Counted from the stretch's first letter, positions 1 through 8,568 are shown. The stretch is 64,000 nucleotides of DNA from JBHYDC01 sp051861205 (GCA_051861205.1 JBHYDC010000005.1:124001-188000), one strand, 5' to 3'. A program made the numbers and translations. The notes: generated by a model not told the origin, from the letters alone.

Positions 1-788
1 ATCGGTCTCTCTCTCGGTCGCATGAACCGGACGTCGAGGCCCTGTTGGGCCAGCAGTGCAAAACCAGACTGCCATGTCGTTGCCGCCACTATTTCTCCAG
101 ATGCAAGGCCATTTACGACATCGGTCTGGCTGGCGGCGTAATAACGCAAAAGCGGACGCTGCCGACGCAGCAACTCTTCGGTTCTTGCGACTTCGTCGGC
201 GTTCATGGCAAACGGATCCGCCGCGCCGGCCATGATTGCCGCGACCATTACACCGTCGACAATGCTGTCAAAGATTGCCAGCCGACCAGAATAGCGTTCG
301 TCCCACAGCAGGCTCCAACTTTCCTCAGCAGGCTGGCACAGGTCAGCCCGATAAGTTATTGCAGTCGTGCCCCAGTCGTTCGGCACCCAATAGCGATTAC
401 CTTCGATCACCGCCTCAGGCAGATCCTTTAGGTACGGGACAAGGCCGGCCCAGTTTGAAAGGCGGCCGACATCGATCGGTTGCAGCACATCGGCCGCCTT
501 GAAGGCGTTGATCTTGTACGAGCAGAATTGCGTCGCGTCCGGACGATAACCGGTTCGCAGTTTGCCAAGCGCCTCATCTTCATCTCCGAAGATTGAGAAC
601 TTTGGCTCGCCGTAGCGCTTGACGTAGGAGCTAAAAAACTGCGGGCGATCCCAATCCGACCAGACAAACACTTCGCAGGAGGATTTATCCTGTGCCCAGG
701 TTCGGGTCGGCAATATGTATGAAATCAACCCGGCCGCCGCAGCGCGTTGCAGCAGCAGCCTGCGGCTAACTGACGATGAGCTTATCAT
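1..788 (-). CDS. Polyamine-type ABC transporter substrate-binding protein (partial, runs off the left edge)
   Basis: An open frame starts at ATG 788 and stays open to base 1, so the C-terminus is outside the window. A GGGAGGG ribosome site lies five bases before the ATG. The N-terminus has twin arginines followed by a leucine/alanine-rich stretch and an AQ-like cleavage site (residues about 9-34), which suggests export by Tat or Sec. The mature part reads like PotD/spermidine-putrescine binding proteins: an 'FVWSDW' opening strand, 'PNDWGTT' and 'TTWQSG' segments. It would capture a small cationic or organic solute in the periplasm for an ABC importer whose other genes are not visible. It is on the same strand as the decaying operon to its right but separated from it by an insertion-sequence relic. 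Family assignment is good; the substrate is unknown. Confidence 0.82.
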   Translation of the reverse strand, partial: MISSSSVSRRLLLQRAAAAGLISYILPTRTWAQDKSSCEVFVWSDWDRPQFFSSYVKRYGEPKFSIFGDEDEALGKLRTGYRPDATQFCSYKINAFKAADVLQPIDVGRLSNWAGLVPYLKDLPEAVIEGNRYWVPNDWGTTAITYRADLCQPAEESWSLLWDERYSGRLAIFDSIVDGVMVAAIMAGAADPFAMNADEVARTEELLRRQRPLLRYYAASQTDVVNGLASGEIVAATTWQSGFALLAQQGLDVRFMRPRERP

Positions 789-1001
789 TGATGCCCTCCC
801 AAACGCATTCTTCGCCGTTATCATCGCGGCGCTTCTGAGCGACCGCGAGCGGCAGAATCGCGATTTGGGGTGCCCTCAATCGGCGAAATGAGAAGCTTGG
901 CCTTCGTATTGCCACTGTGGAGCTTAGGCGCCATGATTGACCCTGCCCCGTCGAACAAATCCATTTTAATGCAAGCGCTGGCCCACTGACCGGGCCAGAG
1001 A

Positions 1002-1305
1002 ACGAAGCGCAGCCGTCTCGCAGACGAAAAGATGACCGGCATTCTGAAAGAGTGCGAAGCGGGCGTACCCGTCTGGGAACTTCTTCACAAGCACGGTGTC
1101 GCTCTTGGCGGATGCCGTTCTCGACAATCCTGCTCTAAAAGATTTTTGGGGAAAGAAGTGGAGACACCCACAGCCCGGCGGAAAGCTGTCGCGCATCTCA
1201 TGAGCCACCATCAGATGAGCGAACGGCGGCGTGTAAAGTCATCGGCCGTTGCCGCATGACGATCCGTTATGAAACCAGACGTAGCGACGATCATAATCTT
1301 CGCGA
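1002..1305 (+). pseudogene. IS3-family (IS407-like) transposase relic, OrfA joined to the start of OrfB
   Basis: Reading across frames gives a classic IS3 OrfA start (KRSRLADEK, then GILKECEAG, then KHGV), with ACG where the ATG would be. The middle of OrfA is missing. The leucine-rich LADAVLDNPALKD-GKKW segment then appears in a second frame, TARRKAVAHL-MSERR in the first frame again, and a KVIG-MTIRYETRRSDD segment (junction of OrfA with OrfB) after one more shift. So there is one internal deletion of roughly 100 bases plus at least two frameshifts, and OrfB stops abruptly near 1300 where scoB sequence begins on the other strand. It cannot make a working transposase. Clear terminal inverted repeats were not found. 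It marks the event that removed most of scoB. Confidence 0.72.
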
Positions 1306-1337
1306 CGCGCGGCCATTTGATTGCGATCCCAAGCCAT
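1297..1337 (-). pseudogene. scoB: scoB remnant: first codons of 3-oxoacid CoA-transferase subunit B
   Basis: Directly overlapping the scoA stop (TGATG), an ATG at 1337 opens a frame reading MAWDRNQMAAR, the characteristic N-terminus of CoA-transferase subunit B. After about 11-13 codons the similarity ends and the sequence becomes the insertion-sequence relic on the opposite strand. The rest of the gene (normally about 210 codons) is absent from the window. The overlap shows scoA and scoB were once translationally coupled. The exact junction (1297-1305) is estimated from where each family's similarity stops. Confidence 0.7.
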
Positions 1338-2041
1338 CACACAGCCTCCCTCTTGCGAACGGTGCGCTGTTCGACGCGCTTCTGGTGGGCGGCCTGCACG
1401 ATACGGTGAACATAGATTCCCGGCAGATGGATCGTATCGGGATCAAGGGATCCGAGTGGCACGATCTCTTCGACCTCGGCAACACAGACCCGGCCACAGG
1501 TGGCGGCGGGCGGATTAAAGTTACGCGCGGTCTTGCGGAAAACGAGGTTGCCCGACGGGTCGGCCCTCCATGCCTTCACAATGGAAAGATCGGCCACGAT
1601 TCCGCGTTCCAGAATGTAGGTATTCCCATCGAAATCCTTGTGCTCCTTGCCCTCGGCGATCACCGTCCCGACGCCGGTGCGGGTGTAGAAGCCGGGGATG
1701 CCCGCGCCGCCTGCGCGCATGCGCTCGGCTAGGGTCCCTTGGGGGATAAACTCCAGTTCAAGTTCGCCCGAAAGTTATTGGCGCATGAACTCCGCGTTCT
1801 CGCCCACATAGGACGAGATCATTTTCTTTACTTGCTGCGATTCCAGCAGTATTCCCAGGCCAAAATAATCAACGCCTGCATTGTTGGAGGCGATGGTCAG
1901 GTTCCTTGTGCCCGCCGCATGAATCGCTGCAATCAGCAATTCCGGTATTCCGCAAACGCCGAAACCGCCAGAAGCGATGGTCATTCCGTCGGCCAGCAGA
2001 CCCTCGAGCGCCTCATCAGCCGTCGCAAAAATCTTCTTCAT
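1337..2041 (-). pseudogene. scoA: 3-oxoacid CoA-transferase subunit A, interrupted by an in-frame TAA
   Basis: The two halves lie in one frame and together match a full subunit A of about 234 codons: MKKIFATADEAL at the start, a GGFGVCGIPE glycine loop, SNNAGVDYFGLG, then IPQGTLAERMRAGGAGIPGF and a TVRKREAV end. A TAA at 1777-1775 sits where family members have Tyr (FMRQ-Y-LSGELELE), so one base change explains the break. I chose ATG 2041 because GAGGAG lies five bases upstream. The enzyme would move CoA from succinyl-CoA to a 3-oxoacid such as acetoacetate, together with subunit B. B is also destroyed, so activity from this locus is not expected. It overlaps neither side seriously and follows the BKACE gene directly. 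Confidence 0.85.
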
Positions 2042-2049
2042 GGCGCTCC

Positions 2050-2982
2050 TCAAAAACCAACCTGATCGCCGCCTTTAAGACCCAGGATCTCGCGTGCCTC
2101 TTCCGGAGCGGCGACCTCGCATCCCAAATCCTCAATAATTCTGCGAATCTTGGCGACTTGTTCAGCATTCGAGGCCGCCAATCGACCCCGACCGATGAAC
2201 AGACTGTCCTCCAGACCGACCCTGACGTTGCCGCCCATTTGGCTGGCTGTTGTCGCGAGGCTCATTTGGGCGCTACCGGCGCCGAGAACGGACCAACGAT
2301 AGTCCTCGCCGAACAGGCGGTCCGCGGTGCGCTTCATAAAGACCAGATTGTCAACCTCGGGGCCGATTCCGCCCAGGATGCCAAAGATGAACTGAATGAA
2401 GATCGGGGCTTTGAACAGGCCGATATCCATGCAGAACCGCAGGTTATAGAGATGCCCAACGTCATAGCATTCATGTTCGAACTTGATGCGATACAGGGCC
2501 AGTGTTTCCGCCTCGGTCTGAATGTCGTGGAACGTATTTCTGAATATGTACGTGTTCGAATTTTCAACGTAGTCTTTCTCCCAGTGATACTTCCAGTTGT
2601 CGTTGCGCTTGGCTAACGGGTGAAATCTGAAATTCACCGACCCCATGTTGAGACGGCACATTTCAGGCGAAAATTGCAGCGCGGGTGCGATGCGCTCTTC
2701 AATGGTGTTTTTCAGGCTGCCTCCGGTCGAGATGTTCACGACCGCATCCGTCGCTTGCTTGACGCGCGGCAGGAAGGCGGCGAAGGCATCGGGGTCGATC
2801 GTCACGCCGCCATCTGCTGGACGGCGAGCATGAAGGTGAAGGATGGACGCGCCCGCCTCGGCCGCAGCAATTGCCTGTGCGGCGATATCATTGGCGGTAA
2901 AGGGCAGCGCGTCCGACATGGTGGGCGTGTGGATCGCCCCGGTGATGGCGCAGGTAATGATGGTCTTGGGGCGCTTGGCCAT
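2050..2982 (-). CDS. 3-keto-acid cleavage enzyme, BKACE family (DUF849)
   Basis: An intact 310-residue protein. BKACE enzymes condense a beta-keto acid with acetyl-CoA, giving acetoacetyl-CoA and a new CoA ester or free product; known members act on 3-keto-5-aminohexanoate, dehydrocarnitine and others. Visible family signs are the early ITCAITGAIHTP segment, the metal-binding HLHAR motif (about residues 48-52), STGGS around residue 105, and MGGNVRVGLED near residue 255. It begins four bases after livM ends and finishes just before scoA, fitting a route in which acetoacetyl-CoA or acetoacetate is the end product. The specific substrate cannot be read from sequence. It is one of only two intact genes left in the operon. 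Confidence 0.9.
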   Translation of the reverse strand: MAKRPKTIITCAITGAIHTPTMSDALPFTANDIAAQAIAAAEAGASILHLHARRPADGGVTIDPDAFAAFLPRVKQATDAVVNISTGGSLKNTIEERIAPALQFSPEMCRLNMGSVNFRFHPLAKRNDNWKYHWEKDYVENSNTYIFRNTFHDIQTEAETLALYRIKFEHECYDVGHLYNLRFCMDIGLFKAPIFIQFIFGILGGIGPEVDNLVFMKRTADRLFGEDYRWSVLGAGSAQMSLATTASQMGGNVRVGLEDSLFIGRGRLAASNAEQVAKIRRIIEDLGCEVAAPEEAREILGLKGGDQVGF

Positions 2983-2985
2983 GGG

Positions 2986-4004
2986 TCAGCCTTTTTTCTT
3001 CGAGGGAATGCCGGTCACGCGGAATGACAGCGGGAAAAGCTCGATTCCGGTTTTGGCGCGCACCCGACCCCAAAGTCCGTTGGGCGCCTTGAGCATGACG
3101 GCAATCGCAACGGCGCCAAGCGCAATCAGATAGATTGTGCCAAGATCGGCCAAGGTCTCGCGCAAGGCAAAGAAGATCAGCGTATCAATAATCGGGCCTT
3201 CCAGCGTGCCGATGCCGCCGATCACCACGATGAAGATGACAAACGCGGTCCAGTCATTCACGCTGAACGCCGCCTCGGGCGAGATGCGCAGCTTTTGCAG
3301 AAAGATCAGCACACCCACCAATGTGGTGAGACCGGCGACAATCACATAGGTCAGAAACTTGGTGCGCCATATGTCGATGCCCAAGGACCGCGCCGCCAGT
3401 TCGTTGTCGCGGATGGCGGTCAGCGCGATACCTTGACGCGACCGCAAGATCAGAAAAAACCGCCCCGATGACCAGAACCATAACGCCCAAGGCCAGCCAA
3501 TAGGCCGCCGCCTCCCGGCCGCCGCGGCCTTCACCCAAGGTCTTGACCATGTTTGCGGGAAGCGACGCCCCTGACCCGCCGCCCAGCGCGGGTGTCTACG
3601 CGGCGATCAAGCGGAAGACTTCGGCGATCACCCATGTTCCGATGGCAAAATAAGCGCCGCGCAGGCGGAAGATCAGGATAGCCACAGGCGCGGCGACGGC
3701 CGCACCGGCCAAGGCCGCCATGGGCAAGGCCGCGTAGATGGGTATTCCAGCCAGAATGGTCAGCGCGAAAAACGCATAGCCGCCCAGGCCGACGTAGGCC
3801 TGCTGACCGACTGAAACCAGCCCGGCATACCCGGCCAAAAGGTTCCAAAGCGTAGCCAGCGACATGTAGAGAAGGATTTCACTGAAGAACCGGCTCGGCC
3901 CGTCCTGCCCACCAGGGCGCTGCGGCCAATAGGATCAACACGATCGCCGCGCAGAGCATGGCGATTTGCGACGGGGTTGATCTGCGAGAGACTTGCAATG
4001 TCAC
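2986..4004 (-). pseudogene. livM: Branched-chain amino acid-type ABC permease LivM, three disablements
   Basis: Fragments in different frames assemble into one LivM. GTG 4004 overlaps the upstream stop by four bases and gives the first membrane segment up to about 3885, where a frameshift ends the frame (stop at 3881-3879). A second frame continues LLYMSLATLWNLLAGYAGLVSVGQQAYVGLGGYA until a TAG at 3598-3596. The same frame goes on to about 3460, where a run of six A on the plus strand (3454-3459) carries one extra base. The final frame gives LRSRQGIALTAIRDNE and the C-terminal membrane part to 2986. LivM is the second permease of HAAT importers for amino acids or related solutes. The lesions make a functional product very unlikely. 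Confidence 0.85.
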
Positions 4005-5167
4005 CCCTCCATCTTCGGGAATAGGCCACGCGGGCGAACGGCCAGGATGATCAGGAAGACGACATGACCGGCCAAAAGCTGCATGCTGGGGTGAATCTGC
4101 CCGCCAACCGCTTGTGCAATTCCCAGAATGATCCCGCCCGCCAGAGTGCCCCACATGTTGCCAAGGCCACCGATGATCACCGCCTCGAAGCCGAAGATCA
4201 GGCGGCTGCCGCCGATGGCCGGATCGAACGAGGTGCGGATACCGAGGAAAATTCCTGCCACCGCCGTCACGGCAAGGGAGAGCGCCATGGCCATGGCGAA
4301 CACATGCCCCCGGTTCAAGCCCATCAGCTGCGCCACATCTTGGCGGTCCGAGGTTGCACGGAAGGCACGGCCGAGGGCTGTGTGATAGAACATCCACTGC
4401 AAACCGCCGATGATGACGACCGCCGTCGTGAAAACGATCACGGGCAATACGCCCACCGTCAGTCCGCCCGCCGATACGCTGGCTGTCTCCAGCGCACCGG
4501 CCTGTAGTTTCTGCGGATCGGCGGAATAGCCGGTCAGTAATGCGTTCTGGATGATGATCGACAGGCCAAAGGTCACCAGAAGCGGCGGCAGGATATCATC
4601 GCCCATGGTGCGATTCAGGATGACCCGTTGCAGGACGTATCCCACGCTTGCCATTGCCGGGACAACGATCGCCATCGCGAGCAGCGGATGCAACCCAAGC
4701 GCGGACACGACGGTCACCTCCACGAGCGGGATCAGATGCGGCGGGTTCCACCAATGCGTGCCGAGGGCGCGGGCCTTGTTGCGCAGGCCCGACATAATGT
4801 CTGTGATCGGCATCACGCTGGTATTCGACGCGAGGATCGCATGGACGGGGGCACGCGCCTCGATCTCGGCGAAGATCGATTGTTTCAGGGGCAACTTTTC
4901 AGGGGCTGCTTCAAAAACAAAGGCGGCGTTACCGACCGCCCCGCCGATGCTGTCGCAGATTTCGATCCTCGCGAGGGTGTCGGAAATAAGAGCCTCATTG
5001 TCGCCCAGGAGCCGCAGACTATCGACGATCCGGCCCGCCACGGAGGCGCGGGCCTCCGCGAGGGGATCGGTGATCGCCACAGGCTGCCCTGCCCGCGCCA
5101 AAGTGAGCGCGATGCCGTGGCCCATGAGCCCTGCGCCGATCACTGCGGTTTGAAGGTTCTCAGCCAT
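4001..5167 (-). CDS. In-frame chimera: 3-hydroxyacyl-CoA dehydrogenase NAD domain joined to truncated LivH permease
   Basis: One uninterrupted 388-residue frame holds two unrelated proteins. Residues 1 to about 152 are a Rossmann NAD-binding domain of the 3-hydroxyacyl-CoA dehydrogenase type (GAGLMGHGIA, SNTSVMPI, THWWNPPHLIPLVEV). Residues from about 155 onward are LivH, an inner-membrane permease of branched-chain amino acid-type importers (SALGLHPLLA, GDDILPPLLVTFGLSIIIQN, GGLGNMWGT, RPRGLFPKMEG). The dehydrogenase lacks its C-terminal domain and LivH lacks roughly its first 50 residues, including its first membrane helix. The simplest origin is a deletion that removed the end of one gene and the start of the next without shifting frame. 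Neither half is likely to work normally. It sits between the SDR and livM pseudogenes. Confidence 0.85.
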   Translation of the reverse strand: MAENLQTAVIGAGLMGHGIALTLARAGQPVAITDPLAEARASVAGRIVDSLRLLGDNEALISDTLARIEICDSIGGAVGNAAFVFEAAPEKLPLKQSIFAEIEARAPVHAILASNTSVMPITDIMSGLRNKARALGTHWWNPPHLIPLVEVTVVSALGLHPLLAMAIVVPAMASVGYVLQRVILNRTMGDDILPPLLVTFGLSIIIQNALLTGYSADPQKLQAGALETASVSAGGLTVGVLPVIVFTTAVVIIGGLQWMFYHTALGRAFRATSDRQDVAQLMGLNRGHVFAMAMALSLAVTAVAGIFLGIRTSFDPAIGGSRLIFGFEAVIIGGLGNMWGTLAGGIILGIAQAVGGQIHPSMQLLAGHVVFLIILAVRPRGLFPKMEG

Positions 5168-5170
5168 GCC

Positions 5171-5965
5171 TCAGCCCGCCGTGTAGCCGCCGTCGACATA
5201 AAGAATGTGACCGGTGTAAAAGTCCGAAGCGCGCGAGGCTAGGAACAAGAGCGGGCCCGCCAGATCCTCCGGCTCGCCGAGCCGCCCCTTTGGCACCCGC
5301 GCCAAAAAGCCCGCGCGCACCTGTTTGGCGTGGTCGGTATCGTCAAACATCCAGGCTGTCAGCGGGCTGCGGAACACGGTGGGCGCAATCGCATTCACGG
5401 TGATGCCGGTTGGCCCAAGCTCGCAGCCGAGCGCCTTGGTCATACCGTCGACGGCCGCTTTGCTGGCGCAATAGGCCGTGTACCCGGCAGGATGGCCCAA
5501 AAGCCCCCGGGCCGAGGAGACCAGAACGATCTTGCCGCCGTGTCCTTGCGCTTTCATTTGCGCGGTTGCGGCTCTGGCTAGTAGCTAGCTTTGGGTGACG
5601 TTGGCGTCCATGACAGAGAGGAAAGTCGCGAGCGCCATCTCATCGATTTTGGCGACCTTGTTCATCCCGGACGCGACAACCAAGATGTCGAGCCGCCCGA
5701 ATGCGTCGACCGCAGCCTGCACCAGTTCAGCGCAGGCATCGTCGCTGTCGGGCCGGATGTTCACCCCCTTGACGGCAGCGCCCATGCCTTCGACCTCGGC
5801 GACGATTTCCTCCAGCGCCGCCTTGTTGCCGGCCGCCAGTACCAGCGAACAGCCCGCGCCTGCCAGAACCCGCGCGGCCACGGCGCCGAACGCGCCCGAG
5901 GCTCCGGTGATCAGCGCAACCTTGCCTTTAATGTCGAACATGGAAAGGGAATCGGACAAGCTCAT
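5171..5965 (-). pseudogene. Short-chain dehydrogenase/reductase interrupted by an in-frame TAG
   Basis: Both halves are in the same frame. The first has the TGASGAFG cofactor loop (about residue 20) and the second has SSARG, the YCASK catalytic pair and the IAPT-P segment, ending in DGGYTAG as SDR proteins do. A TAG at 5587-5585 replaces what is a TGG Trp codon in context (NVTQ-S-W-LLARAA), so a single G-to-A change explains it. Intact length would be 264 residues. The first ATG overlaps the end of the cupin gene. It probably oxidised or reduced a hydroxyl intermediate of the same pathway. Restart at the Met at 5557 would give only the C-terminal half, lacking the cofactor loop. Confidence 0.85.
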
Positions 5966-6312
5966 GGCTGTGCCTTGGGAGGATAGGGGATCACGACCAG
6001 CATCTTGCAGACATGGTTTGAACGGTTGACGATCTCGCGCACTTCATCTGGGGCGATGGTGCAGCTGTCCATCGCCTTCAGAACCGTTTCCTGCCCGCCG
6101 ACGCGCAGGGTCATCTCGCCCTCGAGGACGACGTAGACCTTCTCGAACGGCGTGGAATCCGGCCCGGCGCTGCCACCGGGGAGGAACTGTGAGTAGCCGA
6201 TCCACTGATTGGTCGGGCCACCCTCTTCGAACCCTTGCAGGCGCAGCCCTGCAACGGCGCGGTGGTTTGGAGCGTCATAGGGTTTGGCATCCTGGAAGCG
6301 CTTGACGAGCAT
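5962..6312 (-). CDS. Small cupin-domain protein
   Basis: This 116-residue protein is a single beta-barrel cupin. The conserved region runs from about residue 40 to 105 (G-S-AGP--TPFEKVYVVLEGEMTL, then SCTIAPDEVREIVN). Such proteins bind a metal and act as isomerases, decarboxylases or dioxygenase-like enzymes, or as pathway sensors. Typical metal-binding histidines of motif 1 are not obvious here, so an enzymatic role is uncertain. Its ATG overlaps the stop of the upstream cyclase gene and its end overlaps the SDR start, showing tight translational coupling. It is intact although both neighbours carry premature stops. Confidence 0.8.
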   Translation of the reverse strand: MLVKRFQDAKPYDAPNHRAVAGLRLQGFEEGGPTNQWIGYSQFLPGGSAGPDSTPFEKVYVVLEGEMTLRVGGQETVLKAMDSCTIAPDEVREIVNRSNHVCKMLVVIPYPPKAQP

Positions 6313-7145
6313 CAGAAGGCCTCGCCGGCATCAATACGGAAGCTCTGACTTTTGTCGATCATCGCAACCAGACGGATGATGCATCCATCGCCGCGCTCCC
6401 AGTTCCAGGGAAAGAAGGCGAAGGTGCAGCGTTTGCCCGTCACCGCGTCAAGATCGCCGCCGACATTCTCGATGCCCAGAATGCCGTTCTTGAACAGGAT
6501 TTGGTGGACGGGCTCCCCAGCCGGGAAGTCCTTCTTCCAGTCGCCGCCGCCCCTATGTTCGCGCCATTCCTGCTCCAGATGCGGCAAGAGCGGACCATTG
6601 CGCTGCGGGCCGATGGCGGTGGCCAGAGGGTGATCGTTGGCTTGCGTGTCATGGCCAACAACCTTGACGCCCTTCTTGACCATCCATTCGCCTGCCGAGG
6701 GCACGAAGCCGGGGCAATAGGCGAAATAGTCGCCGTCTTCATACTGCTTGTGCCAGCCGGTGTTGATGATGAGCACGTCGCCCGGCCGGATCGCATGGCC
6801 GCACGCGGCTTCCAGATCGTCGCCGGTGATGAAGTCCCACTTCTTCGGCATGCCGACCACGATGCCGGTGCCAAAGAAATGCGGCAGCGGCACTTCGTCG
6901 ATGAACGGCGTGCCCTGAACCACATGGGCAGGCGCGTCGATATGGATGGTGGCGTGCATCGTGGTGGTGATGCGCTGGCTCAGCACGCCCGACTTAGCCA
7001 TGTAGTGGATACGTTCGATCTTGGTGCCTTAGAAGTAGGGCCAGTTCGGGTTCTGAAAACCGAACCGGTGGGACAGGTTGTAGAACTCCAGACCCATGCT
7101 GTTATCGAGATTGCCTTGAAACTCGATGCCGCGAACCATGACCAT
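6312..7145 (-). pseudogene. Cyclase-family (kynurenine formamidase-like) metal hydrolase, interrupted by an in-frame TAA
   Basis: The first gene of the operon. ATG 7145 opens a frame reading MVMVRGIEFQGN, then YNLSHRFGFQNPNWPYF, and then a TAA at 7031-7029. The same frame resumes GTKIERIHYMAKSG and contains the metal-binding HATIHIDAPAHV motif (H-x3-H-x-D-x-P-x-H), QANDHP and the FAFFPWNWERGDG end. Without the stop it would be 277 residues, normal for the family. A restart at the Met at 7001 would give 229 residues that still hold the metal motif but lack the first strands, so residual activity cannot be excluded. These enzymes hydrolyse cyclic or amide substrates using zinc or manganese. Confidence 0.83.
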
Positions 7146-7272
7146 GGCAATAGCCCTTCATTCACCGCCACGCGGTGTTTGGCCGATTGAAATGTCAGGA
7201 AGGCTCCTCCCTACCTGTCTCGCAAATTGATGCATTTGAACTGCATTGCGGTCATTATGATTCTTGTATTGC

Positions 7273-7298
7273 GATCCGAATGCATCGCATTGCGGATC
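7273..7298. promoter_or_regulatory. Inverted repeat in the divergent operon/IclR promoter region, candidate operator
   Basis: The arms GATCCGAATG and CATTGCGGATC face each other across five bases, with one extra base in the right arm. It lies 58 bases before the IclR start and about 130 bases before the cyclase start, where an autoregulated IclR protein would bind. The flanks carry further ATTGCG and CTGCGATG partial copies. Assignment to IclR is an inference from position. Confidence 0.45.
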
Positions 7299-7355
7299 AG
7301 GCTGAACTGCGATGCTGTGGGAGCAAGCAGACCAGACCCCTTTTTGGAGAGCCAA

Positions 7356-8126
7356 ATGGACGGAGCAGACCTCGACGCGGAGAAGGGCGTCGCGCGCAGT
7401 GGCATCCAGGTCATCGCACGGGCCGCAGCCGTGCTGCGAACGCTGAAAGAGGCGCCGGGCGGAATGAGCCTTGGTCAGATTGCGGGCCGGGTTGAATTGC
7501 CGCGTTCGACGGTCCAGCGGATCGTGCAGGCGCTTCAAGAAGAGCGGTTGGTCATCACCACCGGTACGGCAGGCGGCGTGCGGCTTGGCCCGGAACTGCA
7601 TGCTTTGGCCGGTGCGGCGCGATACAACATCGTCGACCAGTTGCGTCCGTTCCTTCAGGAAATCATGGAAGAAACGGGCGAAACCGTCGACTTGTCCGTG
7701 CTGCGGGGCGGGCGGATGATCTTCCTGGATCAGGTCCAAGGCGTCCACCGCCTGAGGGCCGTCTCGTCGGTCGGCGAGGTGTTTCCCGTCACATCGACGG
7801 CGAACGGCCGGGCTTGCCTCGCGCTGCTGCCTGAAGCCGAAGCCCGCAAGATGGCCGAGAATGAGTGGAATCGACTCGGCGTCACGCCTGACTGGTCGGC
7901 TCTCGCAAAGGCCTTGACCAAAGCGCGCACACACGGTCTTGCGGAGGATCACGACGATCATACCGACGGCATCAGCGCCCTCGGATGTGCCTTCACGGCT
8001 ATCGCAGGCGATCTGCACGCCATTTCCGTACCCGTACCGACCCCACGGTTTGCGTTGCAAAAGGCGGTCGTAACGAGCGCGCTTCTGCGCCTGCGGTCTG
8101 ATCTGCCACGAATTTTGGGACTCTGA
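7356..8126 (+). CDS. IclR-family transcriptional regulator
   Basis: A 256-residue DNA-binding regulator. I chose ATG 7356 because GGAG lies upstream and the family's winged helix-turn-helix then begins at a normal distance; longer frames up to 7227 have no ribosome site. The HTH covers about residues 28-75 (GGMSLGQIAGRVELPRSTVQRIV-split over two helices), followed by the effector-binding domain (ETVDLSVLRGGRMIFLDQV, SVGEVFPVTSTANGRACLA, GISALGCAF). IclR proteins usually repress or activate an adjacent catabolic operon in response to a pathway metabolite. It is divergent from the cyclase-cupin-SDR-liv-BKACE-sco operon, which is its likely target. The regulator is intact although much of that operon is broken. 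Confidence 0.9.
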   Translation: MDGADLDAEKGVARSGIQVIARAAAVLRTLKEAPGGMSLGQIAGRVELPRSTVQRIVQALQEERLVITTGTAGGVRLGPELHALAGAARYNIVDQLRPFLQEIMEETGETVDLSVLRGGRMIFLDQVQGVHRLRAVSSVGEVFPVTSTANGRACLALLPEAEARKMAENEWNRLGVTPDWSALAKALTKARTHGLAEDHDDHTDGISALGCAFTAIAGDLHAISVPVPTPRFALQKAVVTSALLRLRSDLPRILGL

Positions 8127-8492
8127 TTGCGCCCTGAGCTATGCGCCGAGGTCATTCTTTTTGTGAAACCTTGACCAGGACGATTTGATCTCAAGCAAAA
8201 GCCGCCCCTCACTTCCCCAAGTTTTTGCGGTTTATTCTTGATGTCTTTTCAGCCGGAACTCGTCTGTGCCTAACACGTCATCGAAGTTGTGCGCAAACGC
8301 AGCGGTATCATCTCTGCAATCGCCGCCATCTACACTCGTCAAAGAATGACCCGCTTATCAAGCGCACGCCTCGCGAGACACCGTTTCGTTCAAGCAAGCC
8401 GCTCTCGACACCCCAGCGAAACCCAAGAGTGTAGCGACAACGCCGTCCGGAGCGAGGCGAATCCAAAACGGCTGATTTTCTTAAGGAAAAAT
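8127..8492. other. Intergenic stretch without a supported gene
   Basis: Between the IclR gene and tRNA-Phe I see no frame with a recognisable product and no clear ribosome site. Short open frames here have no family features. The segment before the tRNA 3' end contains an AT-richer patch (about 8478-8492) that could end transcription weakly. Confidence 0.5.
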
Positions 8493-8568
8493 GGTGCCCG
8501 GGGGCGGAATCGAACCACCGACACTGCGATTTTCAATCGCATGCTCTACCAACTGAGCTACCCGGGCG
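8493..8568 (-). tRNA. tRNA-Phe (anticodon GAA)
   Basis: The minus strand folds into a complete cloverleaf. The acceptor stem GCCCGGG pairs with CCCGGGC, followed by discriminator A and an encoded CCA. The D arm has AGCTCAGTTGGTAGAGC. The anticodon stem TGCGA/TCGCA closes the loop TTGAAAA, giving GAA. The T arm is GGTTCGATTCC. Length is 76 bases including CCA. In related genomes a tRNA-Phe commonly follows yacG, as here. Confidence 0.95.

Noticed and set aside
821..1042. 73-codon minus-strand frame before the IS relic
   Set aside because: It runs antisense to the start of the transposase relic and has no family features or ribosome site.
1256..1732. 158-codon plus-strand frame
   Set aside because: Only its first few codons match the transposase; the rest is antisense to scoA, whose conserved protein reads cleanly on the other strand.
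1337..7145. Stop-codon reassignment or programmed readthrough as a general explanation
   Set aside because: Both TAA and TAG interrupt the genes, frameshifts and deletions accompany them, and all genes outside the operon use normal stops.
7158..8060. 300-codon minus-strand frame opposite the IclR gene
   Set aside because: The plus-strand IclR protein has clear domains; the antisense translation is compositionally odd and matches nothing.
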